Shown here piece by piece: positions 21,986-33,749 of a stretch of DNA of 64,000 nt; position 1 is the stretch's first letter, and every line of letters starts with the position of its first letter. The stretch covers positions 1 through 64,000 of the forward strand of contig JAJSSI010000010.1 in NCBI GenBank assembly GCA_031841125.1, in the 5' to 3' direction. A program made the translations under genes and the position numbers. Under the pieces are notes generated by a model. The model was not told where the DNA came from, made no database searches, and saw only the letters and a program-made list of their open reading frames with translations. The stretch comes from Acanthococcus lagerstroemiae (taxonomy: Eukaryota; Arthropoda; Insecta; Hemiptera; Eriococcidae).

Positions 21986-22381
21986 CAAGGTGTCTACAGG
22001 TTTGGAAAATTTGGAAAGTTTGGAAAAAGTCAGGAATTTGAAAAGTAGGTCAGGAAGTTTGGAAATAGTCAGGAAATTGAACAATATTTTTAAGAAGTTT
22101 GGAATTTTTCATCTCCTTGGTAAAGTTTTACAGAATGAAATACTTGAAGAAATATAATTCATAACTTAGTTCATCGCTTTGTTTGTTTTTATGTATATTT
22201 GTGAACACCTTCCTAATACTTTCACCCAAAAATCAACTTAAAATTTCAGTTCATTTTAACCATAGCGTCTAGTAGTATAAACATAAATATATACTGTCTA
22301 TATACTGTAAAGGTAGGAAGAGAAAGAAAAAGTTTGGAAAAAGTCAGGAATTTATATTTTTCCATTCTTGTAGACACCTTG
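21986..22381. mobile_element. MITE, CAAGGTGTCTACA family, copy 1
   Basis: TIR CAAGGTGTCTACAGG at the left; the reversed right end is CAAGGTGTCTACAAG. ATAA is present on both sides. Internal sequence is rich in the repeated words TTTGGAAAA and GTCAGGAA. It is inserted in the CACTA-like coding region. A full second copy is at 37007-37377 and a partial one at 24091-24209. Confidence 0.85.
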
Positions 22382-22559
22382 ATAAGGCATGTTAGGGGCA
22401 ACAACAACGGGTTCAGGAGAACGGCATTCCATATCCATCACTTCATCATCAATTATGCTGTCTACATAGCAGTCGGCAGCTTGGTTTCAGGAGCATTATT
22501 GTTGTATATGGAGAAACATTTTTTTCAGTCAAGTCAACCCTAGCATTTGAAGGTGCAGA

Positions 22560-23230
22560 CAGTGAAGATAATGCTTCAGAGTTTTGGCGCAACCACTATT
22601 TAATTTTTAAAGCAGCATCCTCCTGTGCCGCTACCTGTACAAAATGTGCTCCATAATAGATTGTCGAACTTCTTTCTGAATTTCAGTTTGGCAACTGCCA
22701 CCTCTTTTTTCTTTTGCCGTCTCTCCAGGTAAGAAACATGAATGCACTATATTCTAAAGACGTGTGCAACCTGCGAAAAATATTGGTATTAGTCAAAGTG
22801 AGTCAAAAAGATAATGCTACAGTGTAAATTTCGTCATGTAATAATTACCAAATCCAACGATTGAATAAAATGTTTTAGGGCAAACAATAACTAATGTTCC
22901 ATTGATCTTCCTGACCAAATATTGACAAACTAATCACTTTTGACACACTGAATTCACTCTACGGTTACTCTGATTTCTCGGGTCGTATAGTACAATGAAT
23001 CTGCTCACTACAGCACTTTGTTTGGCAGCATTTGCTTTTGAATGAATCAATTCAAAAAATGCTGGAACAATATTTGTCATTGATGGATTAACAAACTTCA
23101 AATTTATTAATGAATCATAATAAACATGAAAATCGTTATTATTAGGAACAGACTACTTACCATTCACATCTTCCAGTGTCAATAAATTCGCAGAACAGAT
23201 AGTATGATTTACATGTTAGCAAGCATTCGT
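22560..23230. other. No gene identified
   Basis: AT-rich. The minus strand near 22670-22740 has a basic KKKEVAVAKLKF-like stretch that could be an N-terminal exon of the CACTA-like transposase, but no boundaries can be supported. Confidence 0.3.
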
Positions 23231-23240
23231 TGGTCTCTTA

Positions 23241-23704
23241 GACCTTGAACACGGGTTGGGTGTTGAGCAAGCAGTAAGCAATGAGCGTTGAGGCGCTATG
23301 ATTTACGTCTCCCAGGTGTTGTGGCTGGTGCAGCCATGGGATGAGAGAGAGGGCAGGTAATCATGTCTACAAGGAAACTACTGTATTAATAATAATGATT
23401 ATTATTTTAAATAATAAATTGAAAAAAATTCTGCAGACTATTTTCAAGAACAGAAATTTGCTGTACCTAGCATAATAATTGATAACAATAAAAACACTGG
23501 AAACGCTCAGCGCTGACGCTCAAATATCAAAAGTTTTTGATATTGAGCGCAACTGTCAGCGACGATAGTTTCTTCCGCTCTACCAACGCTCTGCCAATGC
23601 TCTGCCAATGCTCGACTCGGGTCCAGTTTTATGTGATTTTGATATTCTGAGCGGTAACGCGCACTGCTTACCGCTCGCTCAACGCTCAACCCGTGTTCAA
23701 GGCC
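23241..23704. mobile_element. Harbinger-type MITE with TTA duplication
   Basis: Long imperfect TIRs: the left begins GACCTTGAACACGGGTTG and the reversed right end GGCCTTGAACACGGGTTG, with similarity for about 45 bp. TTA flanks both ends (23238-23240 and 23705-23707), the usual 3-bp target of PIF/Harbinger elements. The interior is AT-rich and non-coding. Confidence 0.8.
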
Positions 23705-24090
23705 TTAAACGCTTCTGTCGAATTCCGAGCTGTCATTTTTTGATTTTTGATCCAGTTTCCCTTATCCAGTCTTCTTTTGTTAACCTCTCTCGTTAACAAC
23801 TGGTGAAATATTAGTATCTTCATTGATATCTGTCTGTAACAATATTCCTATATGAAACACAGATTCTCAAATTGAAACGTACCTCAAATTAAAAATGACT
23901 TACCATTTTAAGAATATCCGCAGATGAAATTCAAAAGTGAAATAACAGAACACAAAATTATTAAAAATGACGATTGATAAAATCAGTGTTGTTGATGCAC
24001 ATAACACGTTTTGAAAAATCAGAATTGATCAAGATTCAACTTCTTTTTTTTTTTACTTTTCGATGTGACGGAGTACTTTCTTTGTTTTTT

Positions 24091-24209
24091 TCCAAACTTC
24101 TTAAAAATATTGTTGAATTTCCTGACTATTTACAAACTTCCTGACCTACTTTTCAAATTCCTGACTTTTTTCCAAACTTTCCAAATTTTCCAAACCTGTA
24201 GACACCTTG
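24091..24209. mobile_element. MITE, CAAGGTGTCTACA family, truncated copy
   Basis: Reverse-oriented end of the family: AAATTTTCCAAACCTGTAGA leading to the terminal CACCTTG at 24209, with the same GTCAGGAA/TTTGGAAA words. The other end is missing. Confidence 0.75.
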
Positions 24210-24414
24210 CAGTTGGATCTTTCACAATTTTTGCCCCCCTCCCCCCAGGATAAACTCTTCAGTACGTCCCTGCCTATAAATTTGACTTTATATAGGACTG
24301 CGAAAAGGCTCGCCTTATGCAGGAACATGCAATCAGCTCAGCAAATCGTAAAACTGCCAAATTAGTCTACTATGCTATATGGCACAAATAATGAAGAAGA
24401 ACAAATTGCAATTC

Positions 24415-24666
24415 AGGAGCTCACCTCCAAAGTGACCTAACTGCAAAATTTTAGTTTTGAGAAGAACAAACAAAACACTTTATAAGCAAAACAGTAAATT
24501 AGGTAATGGTTTTTTAAAGGTAGGTATCAATAAGTTCAATCTTCAAGGAAAATTTGTTGTTCTTGTTTTTGCAAAGTATGCTCCTAGCGCGGCAAGACAG
24601 CGTTTTGAAAACAAAAACTTAAGAAATCATAACGTTGCAGTTAGGTCACTTTGGAAGCATGCTCCT
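24415..24666. mobile_element. Small MITE (252 bp)
   Basis: Ends carry the inverted pair CCAAAGTGACCTAACTGCAA (from 24427) and TTGCAGTTAGGTCACTTTGG (to about 24654), extending outward to AGGAGC and GCTCCT. The open frame across it is an accident of the repeat. Confidence 0.75.
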
Positions 24667-24761
24667 CAGCTATTGAAAATTGGAACAAAAGTTTTTACTT
24701 CCAGCTTTGTTATTTTTTAGTTCAATTCATCGTTCCTAGTCATTCATATAATCAACATCAC

Positions 24762-25175
24762 TTAACCTATAGAAGAATTTTGAGAAAATACTTGACTTAC
24801 TTGACCCTGTAGACACCCTGACCTGTTGTCGTTGATAAGTTCCTTACTTATTGGCACTGCATTACTGGGAAGAAGTCCAGCCCGTGGCTCACATAGATAA
24901 CGTTTCGGTGTGACCTTCTCCCGCTTCTGTAAAATTACAAACCGCGTACGATTCGCTCCACATAGGAGTGCAGCAGGTACAAATTGATTCCGGTTTTGTC
25001 TGGAACATGTGTCTGAATAGAAGATAACGTGCTCCACAGAGGCAGGTAATGACTCCAAGTATGCTAATAAGCAGGATGCTATTCTCAGTACTTCCTTTTT
25101 TTTCCCCTCAGTTTTATCGTAGACGTTGCAAATACCAGAAAATGAAAGAAAAGGTGAATATTCCAACTTCAACAT
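24762..25175 (-). pseudogene. Transposon-protein fragment with SDTCSRQNRNQF motif
   Basis: A 137-codon frame reads LRIASCLLAYLESLPASVEH then VIFYSDTCSRQNRNQFV. The 'ySD(t/g)CxxQNRN' pattern preceded by a helix is widespread in insect transposon-derived proteins that I cannot assign to a named superfamily. The N-terminal part and the true C-terminal end are missing. Confidence 0.4.
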
Positions 25176-25423
25176 TCTTCTTGATTAGGATAATTAAAAT
25201 ATAACCCCCTCATCCCTCCCTCCATTCCATATCCTCCTAATGAGTTACGAGTCAAAAAGTGATAATTATTTCCCAGTTGTGTTTTCTGGAACTTCTAAAA
25301 TCTTTTCTTTTTCTGTCTCTGTCTCCTCTTCTTTTTCTCTTTTTCCGAATTTTCTCTCTTTTTCCCGCTGTTTTTGTACAAAAATCTGCCGCCCAAGGCA
25401 CTTGCCTAATATGCCTATTCATA

Positions 25424-25642
25424 GGCGCCCGCAGAGGGTAGCGGAGGTAGCAACCGCTATCTCATAAGCTATTCATTAAAAAAAAATTTTTTTGTGCATT
25501 ATTAGGTTTTTCAGCTATTAGCCCGTGACTCATGCCCATGTAACTGTTCACTAATCTCAATTCAAATACAAAAATCAGGGTTTTAATTATGGTCGTCAGC
25601 ATTTACTCTTGCTACCCACCAAAAAATTCTGCGGGCGGCCAT
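25424..25642. mobile_element. Probable MITE (TIR GGCGCCCGCAGA)
   Basis: TTCATAGGCGCCCGCAGA at the left pairs with TCTGCGGGCGGCCATGAA at the right, and GGTAGC/GCTACC lies just inside. Target duplication unclear. Confidence 0.55.
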
Positions 25643-26358
25643 GAACATGGATTCGAATTCGATTTAAAAAATTGAGTAATTAGCACACGCGCCGACGCCG
25701 AAGCTCGCCGAAACATTTTTCGCCCCAAAAAAGACGTAGTGTATTCACTCGTCGCTTATATGATTATGATTATAATAAAATAATTAGCATCACAGGAAAA
25801 ACCGGTATTACATGACATAACATAATAGAGTGTTGAAAGTACCTGCTGTGCTTTCGTCATTGAGTGCGTAGTAGCCTGACATCTCGCGACTTATTGCATC
25901 ACTTTGTATGATGCGCGCGTTCAAAATTATGATTGCATCATTCGGTCACTTTTACGTATTGTAAATCACCTAACTGAAAATTGCGCTACACCACTATGAA
26001 AGCACGAAATAATCGATAAATCGATTATAAGTATTTTATTTTTGAATTCTTTTCGTCTATTGTAAGTTATTTTTCATAAAAAAATTTCAGATCGTTCATA
26101 AAATAATTAGGCGGGCCAAAAAATTTTTGGAAGGGCCTGGCCCACCCAGACCCGCCCAATGGTTCCGCCACTGGCGTAACTAAAGGGGAACAAGGGTAAA
26201 CTGAGGGTAACAAATGGTTAACTTTTCCGCCGCGTGTAACTAGAGGGTAACGCTCCATACATCGAATACCTAATCAGGAAATTGAAAGTACAATTACAAA
26301 ACATAGAAAGAGAAATCTACAAAATATGTAACAATCATGAATCTGAGTAATTACTTAC

Positions 26359-26547
26359 TATGAAATTTTCAGCCCACTGATAGGAAAAAATATTCTCGCT
26401 TATTAACTGAGCTTGGATGTCACCTTGTTTACCATTATATTCATCTGCATCATAATCCAACAGTTGTTCTTCTGTGTCCATTTTTTGTGAACGACTTCCT
26501 GCATCATTTAACTGAGCAGCCTTGCGAATATTACAGGCAATATCCAT
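26359..26547 (-). CDS. Unrecognised first exon
   Basis: ATG at 26547 opens a 63-codon frame (MDIACNIRKAAQLNDAGSRS, then an acidic middle) ending at a strong donor GTAAGTAA in phase 0. It looks like a genuine first coding exon, host or transposon. The next exon downstream on the minus strand was not found. Confidence 0.35.
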
Positions 26548-27683
26548 TGTTATGCTGTGTACTTATTTGTAATTGGTTTATTCCCCGTTTCTCTATTTCT
26601 TGGGGAATAACTATTTTCAAGTTTTTGCCAGTATGTCGAACTTTTAATTCTATGCAACACAATGTGAATAGTATACTAATTGGCCGTTGTGTATAAACTT
26701 TACATTAAATAAGACTAAGAAAATATCTCAAAAAACGACTCCGGCCGTCTACTTTCAGGCTTATACCATTTTAGATATTCTTTACGAGCTCCTAGAAGTC
26801 ACCCTTATTTTTGAAAAGCTGTATATGAGACATATTGTTGTGATGGTTGATACAAATATCAAAGGCAGTGTATATATGTCCTACAATATCCATAAAACCC
26901 TTATTATCAAGGAAATTGAACGGCCGTCCATGTACGCGCACGAGTTTAATAATTCCGTCTAATACTGTGTTCCATGACATTAAAACTAACCGAGTTTTTC
27001 GTGAGTAATACTTAGAAGTGACTGGAATGAGTGTAAGTGGCTTATGTTTCTATCACCAGAACTGGATTACGCGATTGATGTTTTCAGTGGGCGTGGTACA
27101 GCCTAAGCCTCGATTCTTTTCTTCTTGGTATCAGTATATTCGGCATACTTTTTCGGGTGCTTACTTCTAACATGTTTTTCTAAATTTAATGCTTGATTAC
27201 CGTATTAAGCATACAGAGAAAACAAATAATTCACGACTGATTTTCATTTGATTATAAGAGAGGTATGCGACTATGATACATATTAGGTCCTAGTAGTATT
27301 AGCGTCACTCCATACCACTTTTCTGTCCCCTCCCCTAGCCCCATAGAGTCCACCATTCGATGTATATGCTATGTGTAGGTAGATACTATATTTGGTTGGT
27401 CCGTTTTCGTGTTATATTTTTTTCGACACCAACATCACTTCAGATCCATATTACCAAATATTACTGCAATTCCTACAAATTGAAACTTTGTTCTCTGTTA
27501 GTAAGGGTACAACTTACAACTAACCTTACTACCTTACATAGGTATGAGAAAGTCAGTCAAATGCCTCTGACCACCCTCTGGCAAAAATACAGGCTTTAAC
27601 TTCTGGGGACTATATAAATTATAAATATAACTACAATCAGGCCAAATTATCGTTTATCTTCTGACTGTCTTGGCAATCAGACG

Positions 27684-27985
27684 ATGGATTCACCTTGCTG
27701 TGATGTTACTAACCAAAAACGCTCTTATCAGGGCGTATAGCCGTTTGTGAAAATTCAAAACTTGAGAGAAGGTGCTTTGTATACAGTGAAAAAGATATTT
27801 TCATTCATGAGTAAGTGGAACAGTAAGATTCAGTGGGCATGTGTCTTAGATGGTGTCAACATTGTGCTGCTACCTCGCATCGTTAAAGATTTCAGTGATG
27901 AGCAGAAGTTGGCCGAGTTTTATGAAACTGTACTTGTGCACTCGAACAAATATTCAGGAAAACTAACTGGAGTAACAAAGGGATT
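27684..27985 (+). pseudogene. Decayed second copy of the 41.3-kb viral-type gene
   Basis: It starts MDSPCCDVT like the intact gene at 41274-41762 (MDSPCCEIR). It has a stop, then VKIQNLREGALYTVKKIFSF, SKWNSKIQWACVLDGVNIVL and DEQKLAEF, closely matching that protein. Homology ends abruptly near 27965 where an RTE LINE begins. It shows that more than one copy of the virus-like element reached this genome. Confidence 0.75.
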
Positions 27986-28860
27986 CTGATCGGGGGCGAG
28001 AGGTTAAACAACCTACGGTTCGCGGATGATGTCGTACTAATAGCAGATCAAATCACAGAGCTAGAACAAATGACCAACGAACTAAATGAACTAGGTAAAC
28101 ATGCAGGACTTACCATGAATATGAATAATACTAAAATTCTCTCCAAAGACGCGGAGACTGACTTTATAAAAATAGACAATCAAACAATAGAAAAAGTGAC
28201 AGAAATAATTTATCTCGGACAAATAATAACTTTTAATAGGGGAACTTAAAAAGAGGTTAATAGAAGAATTACTCTAACGTGGAAAAAATACTGGTCTCTA
28301 AAGCAAATTTTTAAAGGACCATTTATAAATTACCATAAAAGTCAGATTTTTAACTCCTGCATAGTACCTACCTTAACCTACGGATCCCCAACCTGGTCTC
28401 TTACAAAAAAAAAAAAAACTGCTAAAAGAATCGAAACAACCCAGAATGCTATAGAAAGATCAATGATGAACAGAAAACTAAAGAATATAATACGAACCAA
28501 AACTATAAAAACAAAATTAAAAAACAACCTTACTCTGATTCATTTAATAAGAAGAAACAAATGGAACTGGGCGGGACACGTAGGGAGAATGAACGACAAT
28601 AGATGGACATACAAAACAACTTTTTGGTACTTAACACATGAGGAACGCAAAAAAGGAGGACAGAAAATTAGATGGGAAGATGACTTTAACAAATAAACTA
28701 TACAACAGAATAACTTTTGACAAGAACGAATGGGAACGACTGCGTGAATCCTTCGCCCAATGCTGGGCCAGCAGATACTATAATATACGTAAACATACCT
28801 GAAATGTAGAAACATATGTACTTATGTAAACGCGCTAATATAGGAATTAATAATAATAAT
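27986..28860 (+). pseudogene. RTE-clade LINE, 3' end
   Basis: The reading starts at the reverse transcriptase end, GGERLNNLRFADDVVLIAD (FADD catalytic motif), passes TPTLTYG-like VPTLTYGSPTWSL and reaches RNKWNWAGHVGRMNDNRW and KKGGQKIRWEDDF, the typical RTE C-terminal end. A stop near 28248 and a later frame change show decay. The 3' end has TAATAATAAT, as RTE tails do. It is 5'-truncated and inserted into the viral-type gene copy. Confidence 0.8.
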
Positions 28861-28999
28861 ACTAGAATTTGTCGATATGACCTATACGGATGTTTAACAT
28901 TTTTTGGTAGACTCCCACTATCACCCGGACGCTTGACTAAGTCCAATTTCTGTGTCTATGAAAGTACAAAGGAAAGAAGAAAAGACGAATATAATTTTC

Positions 29000-31220
29000 G
29001 ATAAATGTTTTTGTTGCAAATAAAACTATAAAAAAGAGGAACATACCATAACGAGCAAACATGCTTTGTAGTTTCCATTCCTGCCAACCAATTTTGTAAT
29101 TTTCTTTCCAACAGAAACCACCAAAACGTGTGACGCGGATAATGATTTCTTAAAGGTATATCCAACATTTTATTGCTAACATTATTTGTCGTGGTCGGTA
29201 CAGGACAACTGATTATCCCAGCAACCATATCGATCCACAGCCGATGGACTATACTTACAATTTGCGCGCCAATGTCATTTTCTGTAGCCACAACAATAAG
29301 GGTCTCTTTCGTATGATCTTCCCCAGAGGAGAGATTTTTTTTATTACATTTAATTCATTTTGCAAAGGTTCTCCCACGAATTCTGTTCCAACCGCCGCAT
29401 AGGCACATGTCAGAGGTATTTCATTACTAGTCAAGCACATCGATCGTGTAGTTCTAATTATACTCGTAACTCCAAAAAGGGAATTTTTCTGGAGAGAAAA
29501 AATTAAACAACCATAATTTTTTGTGAAAGTTGTAAGGGAATCAATAAATTTTGACGCCGAAAGTTTTAATAAGCGGAAACCGCAGTCGGAGTCGAAAAAG
29601 TAATTTTTTCATTTAACTGTTTTTTTTTTTTTTTTTTTTTTTCTGAAAAATTTACTCTTTGGGGTTACGAGTAATTAGAACGGCACGATAGATATGATGA
29701 ATAATCATAGAAGGAATACTCATATTTTACCACTTGAACAGGTCCAATGTGACCAATAACTATTTTGAGGCCATTTTCTTCACTTATACAGCATTGTGAA
29801 GCAAGTTTTCTTGGATAAAACACATTTCACTATTTCGAATGTCAAATCTTTGACCGTGTCTCCCTCTACAAATAGCAAGAAGTTGATCTGAAATAAAAAC
29901 AGTCCATATTCAGCTCTTCACATTACACTTATTTAGATGTTATAGTGAGTGTAGAGTTATGTACTCACAACTTCTTTCTTGAAAACCTTATCTTTGACAT
30001 TCGGTTCAAATATTCAATTAATACCTTATAATCTTTCAATGGAAGATCGTCATTTCCGTCAAAAATGTTTCCCTCGAGTACAGATGGAGGCAGCCATTTA
30101 AATTGAGCCAGAACCATTGAAATACTTCGCAGCTTCTTATAAATTGAGTCTAGCTTTGTATTCGAGGTCACTAATGAGACATCATCAGTCTTCGAGTTGG
30201 CAATATAATCCAATAAAAAGAGATATTAAAACAAATAATCTTCTATGAATGTGCTGCTCAATACTGCACTCTGCAATGGATTTGAGACGCAATTCTTTTT
30301 GGACCAGTATTTTTACACCCTACAAACAGTGAAAAATTAAGAATAATAATAAAAAATGAATAAATAAAACCAAGTAAGTCACTATTCTCGACTGGATCCT
30401 TATTATTACTTGTAGATGTTGCATTAGTATTCTGTGAGCCAACCTGCAGTACTAGATTGGTATTTGGTGAGCCAACATGTAGTGGTGAACTGTTACTGCA
30501 TTGTTGTTGTGACCAGACGTATGCGCGGCTATAAGAAGAAGAAAAAAATGGTTGAATAAGTTTTTGAAAAAATACATGCTAGTACTTTCTAAATGGCCTT
30601 CTTTATAAAGCTATTTTGACGAAAGCTATTTCTACTTCTAAGAAAGTAGAAAGCTATTATTCTTGTCCCATGAAAACATTTACAAGAAGTCTTTTCCACA
30701 ATTTCAGGCACGAAGAATAAAACTAAAAGAAGACGAAATTTTCTTACTAGTTGATTTTGTATTTTTTGCAATCCCAAGTTTCAATACTTTGTTTGGCTTC
30801 CTCTTCTTTTTTCGCAATCCGATCTTGATTACCTACGTGAATTTAAAATTTTTGACGTGAGAATTCACTATGAAGACATCCTGATCCATTTAAGAGGGAG
30901 AATAGGAGACAAACCTAGACTTCGCGCGAAAGAAATAAATTCTTTATGCAACCGTTCAGAAAATGCAGAGGAAAATGGTTACTAAACTAAGTGGGCTACC
31001 AATCTCCAATTCGATATTTGCAGCACAAAGCCAGAGTATTTTAGATCATATCACAAAAATATAAGTACTGTCAGTAGAGGCTGATGAAGAGGATGTCGCA
31101 TTCTGATACGAGTATCTTTTATTAGGAGTATGGTTTCTTTTCTTTTGCTTTGTAGAGGATGAGTGTTCAGCGGCACTGCTCTCCCTTTCAGCCTTCTTTA
31201 CCAGCTTCTCGGCTTGATCC
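29000..31220 (-). pseudogene. Unrecognised multi-exon gene, decayed
   Basis: Several minus-strand exon-like blocks. 31217 starts MDQAEKLVKKAERESSAAEH in a Lys/Ser-rich block. 30400-30530 has SPNTNLVLQVGSQNTN. After an acceptor near 30320 comes GVKILVQKELRLKSI. 29965-30213 has LAQFKWLPPSVLEGNIFDGN. 29255-29440 and 28956-29291 have LTCAYAAVGTEFVGEPLQNE and YPRHTFWWFLLERKLQNWLA in two frames. The blocks share orientation and spacing suggestive of one gene. I do not recognise it; it may be a transposon or viral remnant. Confidence 0.35.
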
Positions 31221-31245
31221 ATTGTTTCTACGATTGAAAATAATA

Positions 31246-31746
31246 ACAGTCGACGCTTGATAATTCAAAGCTCCATAATTCGAAAATCTTGATAATTCGT
31301 ACTAAACCTCCGGTCCCTTGAGAGAATCGCTATAATTCGAACAAAATCAATGCATTTTGGTCCCCTCGATAATTCGAAATAATTTTTCTCGAAAAACGCT
31401 CGGTAATTTGTTCAACAACCGCTCGTCGGCTCTGTAATTCGTATGTCGGTGGTCGGTCTACCCTCTTGCCAGCAGTTAGGTGTGCATGAGAACTTGTTTG
31501 TTTGTGCAATAAGCATGAATTGGTATATTGTAGGTGGGTTTTCGTACTAATATGTGTACATTTTTTCCTTCAGTATGTATGTATTTCTTTTTCTAACTGC
31601 ACGTCATACCATTCCATATTGAATCTCGAAACATGTGTAAAAATTTTTTTCCTCGTTGCCCTGCGAACATTCGATAATTCGAAAATCGTGATCATTCGTA
31701 TAATTCCTCTGGTCCCCTGAGTTTCGAATTATCGAGCGTCGACTGT
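31246..31746. mobile_element. pogo/Tigger-like MITE (501 bp)
   Basis: The ends ACAGTCGACGCTTGATAATT and, reversed, ACAGTCGACGCTCGATAATT form strong TIRs, with repeated GATAATTCGAA words just inside. This resembles pogo/Tigger terminal repeats; the target should be TA, which is only partly visible. Confidence 0.75.
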
Positions 31747-32166
31747 AAAGGAGAACCGGGCATTTAGGAAGCGCAAACGCGCATTGCTCGAAAACGAACC
31801 GGTCCAATTGAATGAAAATTTGTGGTCATATACTTACATATTTATTCTAACATTTCCCAAAGTTTCGAGTTATTCTGATGTAGTGTTTCCGAGATATCGA
31901 TAAATAAGTAAAGGTAGTCAAAATTGGACCTTCAAAAAAAGTGCGGGCATATAGGACCATCTATACCGGGCATATAGGACTTCGTTTAAAAAAATGCAGA
32001 AACATATTTATTCAAGTTTTAAAGAACATTTAAGCGGGTGGAGTGTATCGTCATTAGGATTCACAAATCCCATTACCGTCGCCTTGCTCATCATTCCCAT
32101 CAACTTGTCATCCAGATTTGTATCTGAAGAATCAGCTGAGTATGGGTCGCCTCCGGTACGTTTAAT

Positions 32167-32507
32167 TTAATTTTTCTGCTTTGAGAACTTCACTTTCACT
32201 TCCTTCTTCATATTTTGGTACTTCCCTTTCAGTTGCTTTGCAGTTCTGTGCTGATCCTCAGAGTGAAGTAAATTGTTAAATTCATTTGTAATTTTCTCCC
32301 ACGTTTGTTTCTCTCTAGTTGGCAAATATTGATTAATTAGCTTAATACAGTTGCATTTTACATTAAATTATTTATAATATAAATTTAATGAACTTACCTA
32401 TTTGTAGTCGAATCTGTCTCTCTATTTTCGATGATATGTTTATATCTCTCGATGAAGTCGATCAAATCCTTCTCGCTTTCTTTCGTCCAGTTCACTCTTT
32501 TAGCCAT
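32167..32507 (-). CDS. Small Myb/SANT-like DNA-binding protein, two exons
   Basis: Exons 32398-32507 and 32167-32314 join in phase 2 to 85 aa. The first has MAKRVNWTKESEKDLIDFIE, the second TWEKITNEFNNLLHSEDQHR and QLKGKYQNMKKEVK: three helices in the order of Myb/SANT-like DNA-binding domains found in insect transposon accessory proteins. Donor GTAAGT and acceptor AACTAG are good. No catalytic partner is adjacent, so the target and role are unknown. Confidence 0.6.
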
Positions 32508-32888
32508 TGTTTGTTTTCAATTTATTTTGCGAGAACAATTTGAACGAATTAAAATCACCAACATACAAATTAATTTCCTCCAATATTATCTGTTATATTC
32601 CCGCTTCGCTGCTGTTCGCGGTGTATCCAGAATTTTATAGAAATATTATTAGCTTTTGGCAAATTCTTCACACTTTTTCAAGCTCACGCTTCAGTTATCT
32701 AACGTTCCACTAACTTTTGTTTGTACAAACAAATTCCTCTGTTACCTAGAACAGCTAGTTAACCTACAGTTGACTAACTGGGTGATTAACTATGAATGGT
32801 ACAATTGGCCCTTAAGCCTTCAATACTGACAAACTGGTTCTGTTACCCTTTGTCTTATCTATCTTTGCTTTGTAACAAACCTCACATA

Positions 32889-33740
32889 CAGTGGCTCGAA
32901 AAAGTATTCGGACACCCTCTAAATTTCAAGTGTTGCCATTTATCGTGCGCAAAAACAGAGGCAAAATGAGAAATATTGACTTGAATTTTTTTATTGGTGC
33001 TAAGAATATATTTAAAAGGAAAGGTAACTTCAATAATTAAAAATTTTAATACAAAACAAAAGCTGTGACAACGGAACATGTAAACGAAAAAATATTCGGA
33101 CACTCGCAAAAATATTCGGACACATGTATGCTAATACAACAAATGAGCTTCTAATATTTTGTGGGATATCCCCGGCTAACCATAACACTTTGCAGACGTT
33201 TCGGCATGTTCATTACATATTTTTCCGTCGTTTCTGCTGTAATTTTAGCCCACTCGTCCTTCAACCGAGTTCGCAATTCCGCAATATTTGCAATACGGAT
33301 CATATGAACCCGGCGATCAAGCTCCTCCCAGAGGTTCTCAATAGGGTTCATGTCTGGGGACTGGGGAGGTGGATGGAGGACTTTCGGAACATTGTACAAG
33401 AGCCATTCTTGTACCAGGCGTGACTTATGTTTCGGATCATTGTCCTCATAATACTTGAATGTATGTTCAATTCCTAATTTTGCCGCACTTTGCCGCAAAT
33501 TCGATTTCAGGATTTCCAAATATCGCTCCTTATTCAAAATCTCATCGTTGAAGACCAGCTCCCCAACTCCGCGAGCAGACATGCAGCCCCATACCATGCA
33601 CGAGCCCCCACCATGCTTGACAGTGCCTTGCAAATGTTGTGGTTTCAATTGTGTTCGGTCGTCGCACCAACGTACTTACGCACTCCGAAAGCGTATCCAT
33701 AATTCAATTTCAGGGGGTTTCCTGAAATACTGTTGTTGAT
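32889..33740 (-). mobile_element. Tc1-type element, 5' truncated
   Basis: The terminal sequence CAGTGGCTCGAAAAAGTATT at 32889 follows a TA (32887-32888), the standard Tc1 target. The other terminal repeat was not found, and the transposase gene lacks its N-terminal part. Confidence 0.8.
33151..33740 (-). pseudogene. Tc1 transposase C-terminal part
   Basis: It reads GTVKHGGGSCMVWGCMSARG, YYEDNDPKHKSRLVQEWL with the catalytic Asp, and PPPQSPDMNPIENLWEELDR with the catalytic Glu. This is the DD34E layout of Tc1-type transposases, which excise DNA at TA sites. It is open for about 165 codons. Upstream there is an in-frame stop (after RFRSA) and loss of the N-terminal DNA-binding half. Confidence 0.9.
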
Positions 33741-33749
33741 GGGGAGGTC

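Larger units (their letters stand above)
18820..22480 (-). pseudogene. CACTA-like transposase, split by two insertions
   Basis: Minus-strand pieces run from about 22480 (DDEVMDMECRSPEP) through 21912-21985 (QKLHELHTIFIVNGIRNGGQ) to 19593-18980 (ALLQWMRELTADLIERLP, INIDGLPLFCQ, a stop, GFWPILGSIDQYPVFLIGLY, DAPAMTYVTGIKGHSRYNCC). A frame change then leads to a coiled-coil tail ending near 18820. Removing a hAT element (19594-21903) and a MITE (21986-22381) makes the pieces contiguous. It is the same family as the fragment at 4614-4985. Dead copy. Confidence 0.65.

Noticed and set aside
24457..24720. 87-codon plus-strand frame
   Set aside because: It crosses a 252-bp MITE including both terminal repeats.
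26100..26260. GGGCCTGGCCCACCC...CCGCCACTGG region as a transposon end
   Set aside because: It resembles a DNA-transposon terminus, but no partner end or duplication was found.
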